Shown here one piece after another: positions 25,613 to 34,841 of a stretch of DNA of 64,000 nt. A program made the position numbers and the translations under genes. The first letter of the stretch is position 1; every line of letters begins with the position of its first letter. This stretch comes from Serinibacter arcticus. Lineage in GTDB: Bacteria; Actinomycetota; Actinomycetes; Actinomycetales; Beutenbergiaceae. Under the pieces are notes generated by a model. That model saw only the letters and a program-made list of their open reading frames with translations. It was not told the origin of the DNA and searched no databases. The DNA is taken from positions 1,116,001-1,180,000 of the forward strand of contig NZ_PYHR01000002.1 in NCBI RefSeq assembly GCF_003121705.1, written 5' to 3'.

Positions 25613-26529
25613 GCGCGCACCCCGAGCTCGACGGCGTCCCCGCCGGCCACGAGGTCTTCGCCTCAATCCTCGACATCTTCGACCTGACGGAGGTCGGGCC
25701 GCTGACGTACTCGGGCGGCTCCCTCCCGCACTTCAACCGTCGGATCTACGGCGGTCAGGTCTTCGGCCAGGCGATCGTCGCGGCCGGTCGGACCGTGCCG
25801 GCCGACCGCTTCGCGCACTCGGTGCACGGCTACTTCCTGCGGCCGGGCAACCTCGACGCCGCACTGACGTTCGCCGTCGAGGAGCTGCACGACGGCGGAT
25901 CCTTCTCCGCCCGACGCACCCACGCGCTGCAGGACGGCGTGCCGATCCTCTCGCTCATCGCCTCCTTCCAGGAGGTGCAGGAGGGCTTCGAGCACGCCAC
26001 CCCGATGCCGCCGGACGTGCCGGGCCCCGAGGGGCTGCCGAGCTCGGACGCGATCTTCCGCTCCTCCGCCGAGGTGGCCCGGCAGTACCTCGCGCCGAAG
26101 ACGGCCTTCGACGTGCGCCACGTCGAGCCGCAGCTCTACCTCGGCCCGGACCCCGAGCCCGGGACGCGTCAGGCGATGTGGATCCGCGCGCACGGCGAGA
26201 TGCCGGCGGCGGCGGACCGCAACCTGCGCGCCGCGCTGCTGGTCTACGCGTGCGACCAGGCGATGCTCGAGCCGGTCCTGCGCGAGCACGAGCTCGCGTG
26301 GACGACGCCGGGTCTCCTGATGGCGAGCATCGACCACGCCACGTGGTGGCACCGCGACGTCGACGTCACGCAGTGGCTGCTGTTCGTGCAGGACTCCCCC
26401 GCGGCGCAGGGCGGCCGTGGGCTGGGGACCGCGCGCGTGTACGACCGGGCGGGTCACCTCGTGGCGAGCATCGCCCAGGAGGGCATGGTCCGCCGTCGTC
26501 GTCCGAAGGGTGAGGCGCCGCCGGCCTGA
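25609..26529 (+). CDS. tesB: Acyl-CoA thioesterase II
   Basis: 306 residues with two hotdog domains. FNRRIYGGQVFGQAIVAAGRT with SVHGYFLRPGN marks the first, and LLMASIDHATWWHRD with LLFVQDSPAAQGGRGL marks the second; the D, S/T and Q catalytic set of TesB is visible. It hydrolyses acyl-CoAs in the cytosol. GTG at 25609 overlaps the globin stop by 4 bp, so the two genes are translationally coupled although their functions are not obviously related. Confidence 0.93.
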   Translation: MSAHPELDGVPAGHEVFASILDIFDLTEVGPLTYSGGSLPHFNRRIYGGQVFGQAIVAAGRTVPADRFAHSVHGYFLRPGNLDAALTFAVEELHDGGSFSARRTHALQDGVPILSLIASFQEVQEGFEHATPMPPDVPGPEGLPSSDAIFRSSAEVARQYLAPKTAFDVRHVEPQLYLGPDPEPGTRQAMWIRAHGEMPAAADRNLRAALLVYACDQAMLEPVLREHELAWTTPGLLMASIDHATWWHRDVDVTQWLLFVQDSPAAQGGRGLGTARVYDRAGHLVASIAQEGMVRRRRPKGEAPPA

Positions 26530-26545
26530 GCCCTACAGTGGCGCC

Positions 26546-27154
26546 GTGCTCGAACTCCTCACCGGTCTCGGCCTGGCCTCGGCGTCAGGGCTGAACGCCT
26601 ACGTCCCGCTGCTGGCGCTCGGCCTGCTCGGACGGTTCACGGACGTCGTCACGCTGCCGGCCGGATGGGCCTGGCTCGAGAACCCGTGGCTGCTGATCGT
26701 GCTCGGCGTGCTGTGCGTGGTCGACGTCGTCGCGGACAAGATCCCCGCGGTCGACTCGGTCAACGACGTCGTGCAGACCCTCGTGCGGCCGGCCTCCGGC
26801 GGGATCGTGTTCGCCTCGGGCGTCGGCACGGAGACGGTGGCCGTGAGCGATCCCGGCGCGATGTTCGCCGACGGCCGCTGGATCCCGGTGGTGATCGGCG
26901 TCGTCGTCGCCCTCGTGGTGCACCTGACCAAGGCGGGCGTGCGCCCGGTGGCGAACGTCGCGACCGCCGGCGTCTCGGCCCCGGTGCTCTCGACGGTCGA
27001 GGACGCCACCAGCCTCTCGCTCGTCGCCGCCGCGATCCTGCTGCCGGTGCTCGTGCTCGTGCTGCTCGGGGGCGTGGTGGGGGCGGGCGTCGTGCTGCTG
27101 CGCCGACGGCGTCGCTCGCGGGCCGTCGCGCGCCCCCGATCCGCCCCTCGCTGA
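26546..27154 (+). CDS. DUF4126 membrane protein
   Basis: 202 residues. The N-terminus LELLTGLGLASASGLNAYVPLLALGLLGRF and the segment VVADKIPAVDSVNDVVQTLVRPASGGIVFAS are split signatures of the DUF4126 family; hydrophobic helices follow and the tail is Arg-rich. Function unknown. GTG at 26546 follows TACAGT by 6 bp, predicting a leaderless message separate from tesB, which ends 17 bp before it. Confidence 0.87.
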   Translation: MLELLTGLGLASASGLNAYVPLLALGLLGRFTDVVTLPAGWAWLENPWLLIVLGVLCVVDVVADKIPAVDSVNDVVQTLVRPASGGIVFASGVGTETVAVSDPGAMFADGRWIPVVIGVVVALVVHLTKAGVRPVANVATAGVSAPVLSTVEDATSLSLVAAAILLPVLVLVLLGGVVGAGVVLLRRRRRSRAVARPRSAPR

Positions 27155-27233
27155 CCCGGGCCGCGGGCGTCCCCGCCGGGCACCCGGCGAGAGGATCCGA
27201 GACATCTGAGGTGCGCGGGCGCATGCTGGAGGG

Positions 27234-28784
27234 ATGACCACCACACGCGTCGCCGCCGTCACGGGAGTCACGGGCTACGTCGGGGGCCGCCTCGTCCCCG
27301 AGCTCCTGCGCGCCGGCTTCTCCGTCCGCGGGATCGCCCGCAACCCCGGTCGCCTGCGCGACCGCCCCTGGCGCTCCGAGATCGACGTCGCCGAGGCCGA
27401 CCTCACGGATGCGGAGGCGACCCGCGCCGCGCTCGACGGCGTCGACGTCGTCTACTACCTCGTGCACTCCCTCTCGGCCGACTCGACGTTCGCGGCCCGG
27501 GACCGGCGCACCGCGCTGACGTTCGCCCAGGCAGCGCGCGAGGCGGGCGTGAAGCGCATCGTCTACCTCGGCGGGATGCACCCCGAGGCCGAGCCGGGCG
27601 AGCTGTCGCTGCACCTGGAGTCACGCCGCGAGATCGGCGACATCCTGCTCGCCTCCGGCGTTCCGACGGCGGCGCTCCAGGCCGCGGTCATCCTCGGCTC
27701 CGGCTCCGCCTCGTTCGAGATGATGCGCTACATCACGGAGCGTCTGCCGGCGATGATCGCGCCCCGCTGGGTCGAGAACCGCATCCAGCCGATCGCCGTG
27801 CGGGACGTGCTGCGCTACCTCGTCGGCGCCGCCGACATCCCGCCGGACGTCTCACGCACGTTCGACATCGGTGGCCCCGAGGTCCTCACCTACCGGCAGA
27901 TGATGCACCGGTACGCGAAGATCGCCGGTCTCCCGCGGCGCACGATCATCCCGGTCCCCGTCCTGACCCCGTGGCTGTCGAGCCACTGGGTCGGCATCGT
28001 GACACCGGTCCCCTCTTCGATCGCCAAGCCGCTGGTCGGCTCGCTGGTGCACGAGGTGGTCGCACGCGAGCACGACATCAAGGCCTACGTCCCCGACCCG
28101 CCCGAGGGCCTGACCGGCTTCGACCGCGCCGTCGAGCTCGCGCTGGCGAAGATCGAGGGCGACGCCGTCGAGACCCGCTGGTCCGACGCCTGGCGCGCGG
28201 ACCCGGGTCAGAGCCAGGCCGGCGACCCCGCGTGGGCGGGCGGCTCGGAGCTCGAGGACGTTCGCACGCTCGACGTCGAGGCCTCCCCCGACACCGTGTT
28301 CGACGTCCTGCAGGCCATCGGCGGCGAGTCCGGCTGGTACTCGTGGCCGCTCGCGTGGCGCGTCCGCGGGATCCTCGACCGCCTCGTCGGCGGACCCGGT
28401 CTGCGCCGCGGACGCCGGTCGTCGAGCCGGTTGTCCCTGAACGACGTCGTGGACGTCTGGCGCGTCGAGGACGTGACGCCCGGCGAGATGCTGCGGCTGC
28501 GCGCCGAGATGAAGCTGCCCGGCCGCGCCTGGCTCGAGTTCCGGCTCGAGCCGCACGGGGACGGCACCCGCATCACGCAGCGCGCGCTGTTCCAGCCCAA
28601 GGGACTGGCGGGGCAGGCCTACTGGTTCTCGCTCGTGCCGTTCCACCCGCTGATCTTCAGCCAGATGATCGAGGGGATCGGCGAGGCCGCGAAGGTCGCG
28701 CAGCGGTCCGGGACCGACGACGGCGACGGCGTGGGTCCCGCCGACGCCGAGAAGGCGGTCGACGAGGTCGTCAAGGGCGGCTGA
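27234..28784 (+). CDS. NAD(P)-binding SDR-type oxidoreductase with C-terminal DUF2867
   Basis: 516 residues. The N-half is an atypical extended SDR: VTGVTGYVGGRLVPELL binds the nucleotide, VDVVYYLVHSL and VKRIVYLGGM follow. The C-half, from about residue 335, is DUF2867 (a START/SRPBCC-like fold): LDVEASPDTVFDVLQAIGG, then SRLSLNDVVDVWRVEDV and WLEFRLEPHGDGTRI. Such fusions are widespread in actinobacteria; substrate unknown. ATG at 27234 sits directly behind GGAGGG. Confidence 0.88.
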   Translation: MTTTRVAAVTGVTGYVGGRLVPELLRAGFSVRGIARNPGRLRDRPWRSEIDVAEADLTDAEATRAALDGVDVVYYLVHSLSADSTFAARDRRTALTFAQAAREAGVKRIVYLGGMHPEAEPGELSLHLESRREIGDILLASGVPTAALQAAVILGSGSASFEMMRYITERLPAMIAPRWVENRIQPIAVRDVLRYLVGAADIPPDVSRTFDIGGPEVLTYRQMMHRYAKIAGLPRRTIIPVPVLTPWLSSHWVGIVTPVPSSIAKPLVGSLVHEVVAREHDIKAYVPDPPEGLTGFDRAVELALAKIEGDAVETRWSDAWRADPGQSQAGDPAWAGGSELEDVRTLDVEASPDTVFDVLQAIGGESGWYSWPLAWRVRGILDRLVGGPGLRRGRRSSSRLSLNDVVDVWRVEDVTPGEMLRLRAEMKLPGRAWLEFRLEPHGDGTRITQRALFQPKGLAGQAYWFSLVPFHPLIFSQMIEGIGEAAKVAQRSGTDDGDGVGPADAEKAVDEVVKGG

Positions 28785-28809
28785 CCGGCCACCTCTGGCG
28801 CGGCCGGCG

Positions 28810-30358
28810 TCAGAGGCTGAACGCGCGCCGGTAGCCCGAGGTGAGGTCCGTGATCGTCAGGCGGACCACGCCGTCGGCGTCGAGCGTGTAGCTCTCCTCG
28901 ATCTCGTGGTCGGCGTCGTGGCGCTCGACGGCGACGCCGGCCAGGTCGCCCAGCCCCCGCCCGCCACGGCGTCGCCCGCCTCGCCCTGCAGGGCGGGGTC
29001 GAACGGGAACAGCAGCTCCGCGAACGGGACGATCGCGCCGGCGGGGCGGCCGTCGTCGTCGAGCGCCGTGTACTCCACGAACCGGTACCAGCCGATGTTG
29101 TGGGCGGCGCGGTAGCGGCGCACCACGGTGCTGCTGCCGGACTGCGGGAGCCGGGCCGTGCGCGGCAGGATCTCGTCGAAGCCGAGGGCTGCCCCGCCGT
29201 CGCGCTCCCGGAAGACCCCGAACCCGCGGGACAGCGTGTCGTGCAACGTGAAGCCGGAGTCGGGGTCGGCGGCGATGGCGAGCCCGATGGCCGTCGCCGC
29301 GGCCGGGTAGGGCGAGCGGTAGACGCGGCGCCCGAAGCGCTCGCGCAGCAGTCGGGGCACGAGCGGCAGGCTCGAGCCGCCGCCGACGAGGTAGATCCCC
29401 GCGACCGACGCGAGCGCGGTACCGGCGGCGTCGGAGGACCCGTCCACCCCGCCGTCGAGCCGGCCCACCAGCGGTTCCATCGCGGCGATCGACGCCTCGA
29501 CCACCGGTGTCGCCGCCGCGTAGAACTCGTCCACGGGCACGATCACGGCCCTCTCGCCGACGTCGAGCACGATCCGGCGGGTCTGCGGGGTCAGGCGTTC
29601 CTTGGCCTCGCGGCTGTCCTCGAGCAGCTGGCGCCACTGCGCGCGACCGATCGCGACGCCGTCGTCGCCCGCGAGCCGCACGGCCGTCTCCGCGAGGATC
29701 TGGTCGATGTCGTCGCCGCCGAGCCGGTTCACACCGACCGAGTCGAGCACCTCGTGGTGCACGCCCTCGGCCCGCACGAGCGAGGCGTCGAACGTGCCGC
29801 CACCGAGGTCGTAGACGAGCACCTCCGTGCGCTTCGAGGACAGCGTGCGCGGCTGGCGGTGGGTGTACTCGAACCCGGCCGCGGAGGGCTCGTTGACGAG
29901 CGAGAGCACGTGGAATCCGGCGCGGCGGAAGGCCTCGATGGTGAGGAAGCGCTGGGCGGTGTGGGCGTGCGCGGGCACGGAGACGACGGCCTCGAGCACC
30001 TCGTCGCGCGCGCCCTCCTCCCCAGGGAGTCCAGGATCGCCAGCCGGAGGTCGGCGAGGAACCCGGTCACGAGGTCGAGCGCCGTCACGCTCCGGCCGCC
30101 GATGTCGATCGGGGTCAGGTGCGTGGTCGCGGGCTCGCCGAGGACGCGCTTGAACGAGCGGAGCACGCCGGCTCCGGACTCCGCCGCCTCGAGGGCGCGG
30201 TAGCCGAACACGATCTCGTCCTCCAGCAGGGCGGCGATCGTCGGCACGTACTCGTGCTGGTCGCCCACCTGGTCGGCGATCGTGACGACCGGGTAGTTGC
30301 CGCGATCGACCCTGGCGACGACCGTCCGCGTGGTTCCGAAGTCGATCCCGAGGCGCAT
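28810..30358 (-). pseudogene. Hsp70-family (DnaK-like) ATPase, interrupted by two 1-nt losses
   Basis: The ATG at 30358 opens MRLGIDFGTTRTVVARVDRG (phosphate-1 motif). The frame breaks at CCCC 30020-30023 and resumes as EEGARDEVLEAVVSVPAH, continuing through LVNEPSAAGFEY, VLVYDLGGGTFDASL (phosphate-2) and GIYLVGGGSSLPLV (adenosine motif). It breaks again at CCCCC 28954-28958 and ends with DADHEIEESYTLDADG and TSGYRRAFSL. Adding one base in each run gives exactly 516 codons plus stop. It is a short Hsp70 with an ATPase domain and a small beta-rich C-terminal part but no DnaK-type lid. TACTGT 7 bp before the ATG suggests a leaderless mRNA. Otherwise strong conservation points to sequencing error rather than decay. 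Confidence 0.85.
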
Positions 30359-30439
30359 GGGTCGAACAGTAGCCGTCGGTGCGGGCCCGGGTCGGGGCGT
30401 CCCACGGCCGGGCGCGGCGGCGACCCGGGAGGACCGCCG

Positions 30440-31000
30440 TCAGCGGCGGTGGCGGAACGCGACCGGGGTGTCGAGGTAGGGCATCAGTGCCTCGCGGTGC
30501 TCGGGCAGCAGGCGGGTGGGGGCGCCGGTCGCCGTCGTCACCATCACGAGCGTGGTGGCCGCGACGGCGTAGGGCGGGCTGGTCAGCGGCGGTCCCGTCC
30601 GCGCCGTACCCGGCTCCGGGTCGTGGATCGAGTAGCAGACCTCGATGCTCGACCCGCCCATCCGGCCGATCCAGAGCTGGACCAGCAGGCCGGAGCGCAG
30701 GTGCGGCATCGGCCGGGCGTACTCCATCTCCTGGCGGGCGACCAGCGTCTGCACGGGGGCCCCGTGGCCCATCGCGAGGATGGCCGTCGGCCACGGGTCG
30801 GGGCGCTCGGGGTTGGCCCAGAACGCCTCGATGCGCGCCTCCTCCAGGAGCGTGAACGCCTGCGCGTTGTTCACGTGCCCGTAGGCGTCCAGGTCGGACC
30901 AGCGCACGGCGACCGGGATGCGGAGGCGGGTCGTGGCCGGGGGCGTGGCCGGGGTCACGGGCGTCTCCGCGGGCATCTCAGCGGCGGGATCGGTCGTCAC
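30440..31000 (-). CDS. Acyl-CoA thioesterase, 4HBT hotdog family
   Basis: 186 residues with RIPVAVRWSDLDAYGHVNNA, the 4-hydroxybenzoyl-CoA thioesterase signature with its catalytic Asp, then LLEEARIEAFWA and VARQEMEYARPMPHLRSG. The N-terminal 25 residues are Pro/Thr-rich and not part of the fold. GTG at 31000 follows GAGGAGACC. It starts 16 bp behind the stop codon of a dynamin-like GTPase gene, so it is probably the last gene of that transcript, though a functional link is not evident. Confidence 0.88.
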   Translation of the reverse strand: MTTDPAAEMPAETPVTPATPPATTRLRIPVAVRWSDLDAYGHVNNAQAFTLLEEARIEAFWANPERPDPWPTAILAMGHGAPVQTLVARQEMEYARPMPHLRSGLLVQLWIGRMGGSSIEVCYSIHDPEPGTARTGPPLTSPPYAVAATTLVMVTTATGAPTRLLPEHREALMPYLDTPVAFRHRR

Positions 31001-31016
31001 GCGGGTCTCCTCGGGG

Positions 31017-32681
31017 TCAGCCGCGCACGCGGGCTGCCGCGTCGCGGATCGTGCGCAGCGCGGTCAGCTCGGCCTGGACGTGTCCGACCAGGCGCTCCTG
31101 CGCCACGGTGTCGATGCTGCGGCGCAGGCGTGCGCGGGCCCGCCGGGCGCGCCGTCGCGCACCGACCGAGGCCGCCCAGCGGCCCAGCGTCGCGGTGAGG
31201 ATGCCGAGGGCGGCCCCGCCGATCGCCAGCACCGTCGGCCACGGCAGCTCCAGGCTTCCCAGACCGAGGACCGGCGTGAGCAGCGCGGGCAGCTGCAGGT
31301 AGGTCATCACGGCGAGGACGGCGAGCCAGAGCAGACCCGCGCCGAGTGCGGCGACGAGCAGCCACTGCAGCGTGCCGACGGCGCGCCACCAGCGGGCCGG
31401 CTGGACCGCGCCGACGGAGGTGCGGGTGACGGCGAGGTCGAGCGCGTCGGGAAGCTCCTGCGCGCGGTCGACCACCTCGGCGTGCACCCGGTCGCCCCAG
31501 ACCGGCGGCAGCTGCGTGCTCGCGCTGTCGACGTAGGCGCGTGCGGCGCTCGAGACGGCCGACCGCAGCGCCGGGGAGGCGGCCGGCAGGGACGAGCGCG
31601 TGAGGTCGTCGGCGACGGCGGTGCCGGATCCGGCCTCGGCCGCCACGTCCGTCCGACGGCGCGAGGGCAGCGACGGCCGCAGCCCCAGGCTGCGGAGCGG
31701 GTCGCGGCGCAGCCCCTGCAGCCACCGCGTCGGCGGCCAGCCGGTGTGGGCGACCGCGTCGCGGACGGCGGACCCCTGGACCGCCCTGACCACCAGCGGC
31801 ACCCCGGCGGCGGCCTCGAGGGAGGCGGTCAGCGCGGCGTGCGCGCGCTCGGTCTCCCGCGTGGCGTCCGGGCGCTGCGGGAGGGCCGCGAGGACGGCGT
31901 CGCTCGCGCTCGTGAGCTCGGCCGACAGTCGCACGGTCATCGCCGTGCGGCGCTGGACGGCCTGCGAGATCAGCTCCCGCAGCTCCTCCAGCCCGGCTCC
32001 CGTGGTGGCGGACGTCGCGACGACGGTGGCGTCCACGCCGTCCTGGCGCACCAGCCGCGCGAGGTCGGCCAGGCAGGCGGCCGCGTCGGCGGGGCTGAGC
32101 CGGTCGACCTGGTTCAGCACGACGACGACGCCGCGGCGGCCCGCGAGCGGCGCGAGGTAGTCGGTGTGGAGCACGCCGTCCGCATACTTCTGCGGGTTGG
32201 TGACCCACACGAGCAGGTCGGCGCGCTGGGTGACGTGGTCGGCCCGCACGCGGTGCTCGGCGACGACGGAGTCGTGGTCGGGCAGGTCCAGCAGCACGAG
32301 GCCGTCGGGGTGCGCGGCGTCGACGGCGTGGTCCTGGCGCTGAGGCACCCCGAGCCAGTCCAGCAGGCCGGTCGAGCCGGCCCGGAGCTCGGGCGACTCG
32401 GACACCACGCCGAGGGCGACCGACGTCGTGGGGCGCTGTCGGCTCGTGCGCGCCACCTCGGCGCCGACGAGCGCGTTGAAGATCGAGGACTTCCCGGCAC
32501 CGGTCGCCCCGGCCAGCGCGACCACGGTGTGTTCGGCCGAGAGCGCGGCCCGCTCGCCGACCCGGTCCAGGACCCCGGTGACGGAGCCGAGGATCTCGGC
32601 CGGCAGGCGGTCGCGTCCGACGTCGACGATCTCGCGGAGGGAGGCGGTCCGGGTGGCGAGGTCGAGTGCGCGGGCCCTCAC
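31017..32681 (-). CDS. Dynamin-like GTPase, type-2 member of pair A (membrane-anchored)
   Basis: 554 residues. The GTPase domain shows the P-loop AGATGAGKSSIFNALVG, switch I RQRPTTSVALG, G3 LLDLPDHDSV, the family-typical DLLVWVTNPQKYADGVL and NQVD in the G4 position. A C-terminal region has two membrane helices, WLLVAALGAGLLWLAVLAVM and LPWPTVLAIGGAALGILTA, then a basic coiled stretch. GTG at 32681 overlaps the stop of the upstream GTPase gene by 4 bp. Its closest relative in the window is the type-2 gene at 38638-40011. Dynamin-like pairs in bacteria act in membrane remodelling and division (for example DynA/DynB of Streptomyces); the exact role here is unknown. Confidence 0.85.
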   Translation of the reverse strand: MRARALDLATRTASLREIVDVGRDRLPAEILGSVTGVLDRVGERAALSAEHTVVALAGATGAGKSSIFNALVGAEVARTSRQRPTTSVALGVVSESPELRAGSTGLLDWLGVPQRQDHAVDAAHPDGLVLLDLPDHDSVVAEHRVRADHVTQRADLLVWVTNPQKYADGVLHTDYLAPLAGRRGVVVVLNQVDRLSPADAAACLADLARLVRQDGVDATVVATSATTGAGLEELRELISQAVQRRTAMTVRLSAELTSASDAVLAALPQRPDATRETERAHAALTASLEAAAGVPLVVRAVQGSAVRDAVAHTGWPPTRWLQGLRRDPLRSLGLRPSLPSRRRTDVAAEAGSGTAVADDLTRSSLPAASPALRSAVSSAARAYVDSASTQLPPVWGDRVHAEVVDRAQELPDALDLAVTRTSVGAVQPARWWRAVGTLQWLLVAALGAGLLWLAVLAVMTYLQLPALLTPVLGLGSLELPWPTVLAIGGAALGILTATLGRWAASVGARRRARRARARLRRSIDTVAQERLVGHVQAELTALRTIRDAAARVRG

Positions 32682-34720
32682 GCGTCCCCTCCCCTGCCGA
32701 ACATCCGACGCCAGAAGCCGGCGCGCGGCGCCTCCTCGGTCTCGCTCGCCGCACCGGGGTCCGGCGCGGTCGAGGTCGGACGGGACTGGTAGGGCGAGAG
32801 CATCTCGGAACCCGATCCGTCGTCGTCGAGATCGGTTCGGCCGGCCAGGTCGGCCCCGCGCAGCCGCGGCGCGAGGAGGCCACCGCCGGCGGCGTGCTCG
32901 CGGTGGGCGAGCGACCGCTCGACCCGCTCGGCGTGGGCGGCGGTCGTGACGGCGGCCGCGGCCGCGCGCAGGGCGGGCCCGTCGTCGGCGGCGATCCCGA
33001 GCGCGGCCACTCGGGTGAGTGCGATGGCGGCGTCGGCGTCGAGCACCGAACCCAGGCGCTCCTCGAGCCGCTCGGAGGCGAGCACGGTGAGACGGCGGAC
33101 GGCGTCGTCGCCGAACGCGGCCTCGAGCACCTTCTGGGCCAGCACCGCGGTCCCGCCGGCGATGCCGACCTCGGCCCCGGTGAGGCCGCCCGTGCCGGCG
33201 AAGACGAGGACCATGACGGCGACACCGAGGCCGTTGACCCCGAACGAGAGGGCACGGGCGAGCCCGCGCCTGTCCTCGCCCTGCTCGCGCACGACGGCGA
33301 GGACGTCCTCCTGCCAGCCGCGGATCTGCTGCGCGATGACGGCGCGCAGGTCGGCCGTGGTGACGCCGGTGACCCCGGCGGCGGACGACGACGTGGCCGC
33401 GCCGGAGGCGAGCAGGCCGGCGCCGGCGGGGTCGGCGCGCCACAGGGCACGGGTCTTCTCGCGAGCGGTCTCGACGGCGTCGAGCGTGACGGCCTCGAGG
33501 CCGTGGGCGATCGCGACCTCGACCGTGTCGGGGCTGACGCGGCCGCCGCGGAAGAAGGCGCCGACGGCGTCGCGCACCCGCCCCACGCCGCGCTCGATCG
33601 AGCGCATCACGTCGCTGGCGCCGACGAAGTCCTGCCAGCGGGCGAGCACCTCGCCGCGCAGCATGACGCCGTCGGACGTCGCGGCGCGCACCTGCGTGCG
33701 GGCCTGCGCGTAGTTCGTGGTAACGGCGTCGGCGAGCCGTTCGGCGGCGGCCGCCTGGGCCTCGACGGCGTCGGCCAGGGCGTCGAGGTTGCTCGCGACG
33801 TCCTCGATCACGCCGTCCCGGGTGGCGAGAGCCACCTCGTCACGGGCCCCGGCGTCGCCACCGAGGTCGGAGAGCCAGCCGGCGACGTCGGCGACGGCCC
33901 GCTCGGGCAGCATCCCCTGGGCGTCGAGCGGCGCCTCGGGCACGACGAACAGCGGCACGCCGGCCAGACCGTTGCCCGCCATCAGACGAGCGAGGTCGAC
34001 GGCGACCTCGTCGCTGCCGTGGTCGACCCGATCCAGCACGAGCGCGATCTGGGCCCGCCGCGCGGCGGCCGCCCGGAGCTGCTCCCACGGGACGGCGTCG
34101 GCGTACCGGGCGGCCGTGGTGACGAAGAGCCACAGGTCGGCGGCGGCGAGCAGCTGGGCCGCGAGGTCGCGGTTGGCGGTCTCGAGCGAGTCGATGTCGG
34201 GGGCGTCCAGCAGAGCCATCCCGGGCGGCATCCCGGGATACGGTGCGAGGCGCAGCGCCCGGACCGTCGTCGCGTCCTCCACCTCCGGGGCGGCGGCCCG
34301 CGGCGCGGCGTCGTCGCGCACCGTGCGCACGCGGGGCAGCGTGGGGAAGACGCGATCGCCGGCGAACCACGGCTCGTCGGAGGGGTGGTGGACGAGCACC
34401 GGGGACCGGGTGGTGGGCCGGAGCACGCCGGGGCGCGTCAGCGGAGCGCCGAGCAGCGAGTTCACGAGGGTCGACTTCCCGGCCCCGGTCGAGCCGCCCA
34501 CGACGACCAGCAGCGGGGCGCCGTCCGAGCGCAGCCGCGGCAGCAGGTAGTCGTCCAGCTGGTCCAGCAGTTCGCGACGGCGACGACGCGCGTCCTCGAC
34601 TCCGGTCCCCTCCAGCGGGAGGGAGGTGGCGGCGAGACGGCCGCGGGCGACGTCGAGACTGCTGGTGAGGGACGCCCGGGCGGAGGCCGCGACGTCTCCG
34701 GGCTCCACGGGGTCGGTCAT
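32678..34720 (-). CDS. Dynamin-like GTPase, type-1 member of pair A
   Basis: 680 residues. P-loop VVGGSTGAGKSTLVNSLLG, then RPGVLRPTTRSPVLVH, G3 ALLDAPDIDS and LWLFVTTAARYADAVPW; the G4 position reads VLDRVD. A long helical middle part follows, then a hydrophobic region LGVAVMVLVFAGTGGLTGAE and an acidic, Pro/Ser-rich tail ending GFWRRMFGRGG. ATG at 34720 is preceded by CAGGAT at 7 bp (leaderless is possible); an in-frame ATG lies three codons upstream. Overlap with the type-2 gene means the two proteins are made together and probably hetero-oligomerise. ettA lies upstream beyond a terminator. Confidence 0.85.
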   Translation of the reverse strand: MTDPVEPGDVAASARASLTSSLDVARGRLAATSLPLEGTGVEDARRRRRELLDQLDDYLLPRLRSDGAPLLVVVGGSTGAGKSTLVNSLLGAPLTRPGVLRPTTRSPVLVHHPSDEPWFAGDRVFPTLPRVRTVRDDAAPRAAAPEVEDATTVRALRLAPYPGMPPGMALLDAPDIDSLETANRDLAAQLLAAADLWLFVTTAARYADAVPWEQLRAAAARRAQIALVLDRVDHGSDEVAVDLARLMAGNGLAGVPLFVVPEAPLDAQGMLPERAVADVAGWLSDLGGDAGARDEVALATRDGVIEDVASNLDALADAVEAQAAAAERLADAVTTNYAQARTQVRAATSDGVMLRGEVLARWQDFVGASDVMRSIERGVGRVRDAVGAFFRGGRVSPDTVEVAIAHGLEAVTLDAVETAREKTRALWRADPAGAGLLASGAATSSSAAGVTGVTTADLRAVIAQQIRGWQEDVLAVVREQGEDRRGLARALSFGVNGLGVAVMVLVFAGTGGLTGAEVGIAGGTAVLAQKVLEAAFGDDAVRRLTVLASERLEERLGSVLDADAAIALTRVAALGIAADDGPALRAAAAAVTTAAHAERVERSLAHREHAAGGGLLAPRLRGADLAGRTDLDDDGSGSEMLSPYQSRPTSTAPDPGAASETEEAPRAGFWRRMFGRGGDA

Positions 34721-34795
34721 GGGAGCCATCCTGCCTGGCGAGAGGCCCAGGGGCCCGGTGGCGCGCCCACCGGGAGGCCGAGCCCGGGACGACGA

Positions 34796-34831
34796 GAGGC
34801 GGGGAGGTGCCCGAGGGCACCTCCCCGCCTC
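34796..34831 (-). terminator. Hairpin terminator after ettA
   Basis: GAGGCGGGGAGGTGCCC pairs perfectly with GGGCACCTCCCCGCCTC around a very short loop. It begins 11 bp past the ettA stop and isolates the GTPase pair from ettA transcription. Confidence 0.85.
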
Positions 34832-34841
34832 CGCCTCGACG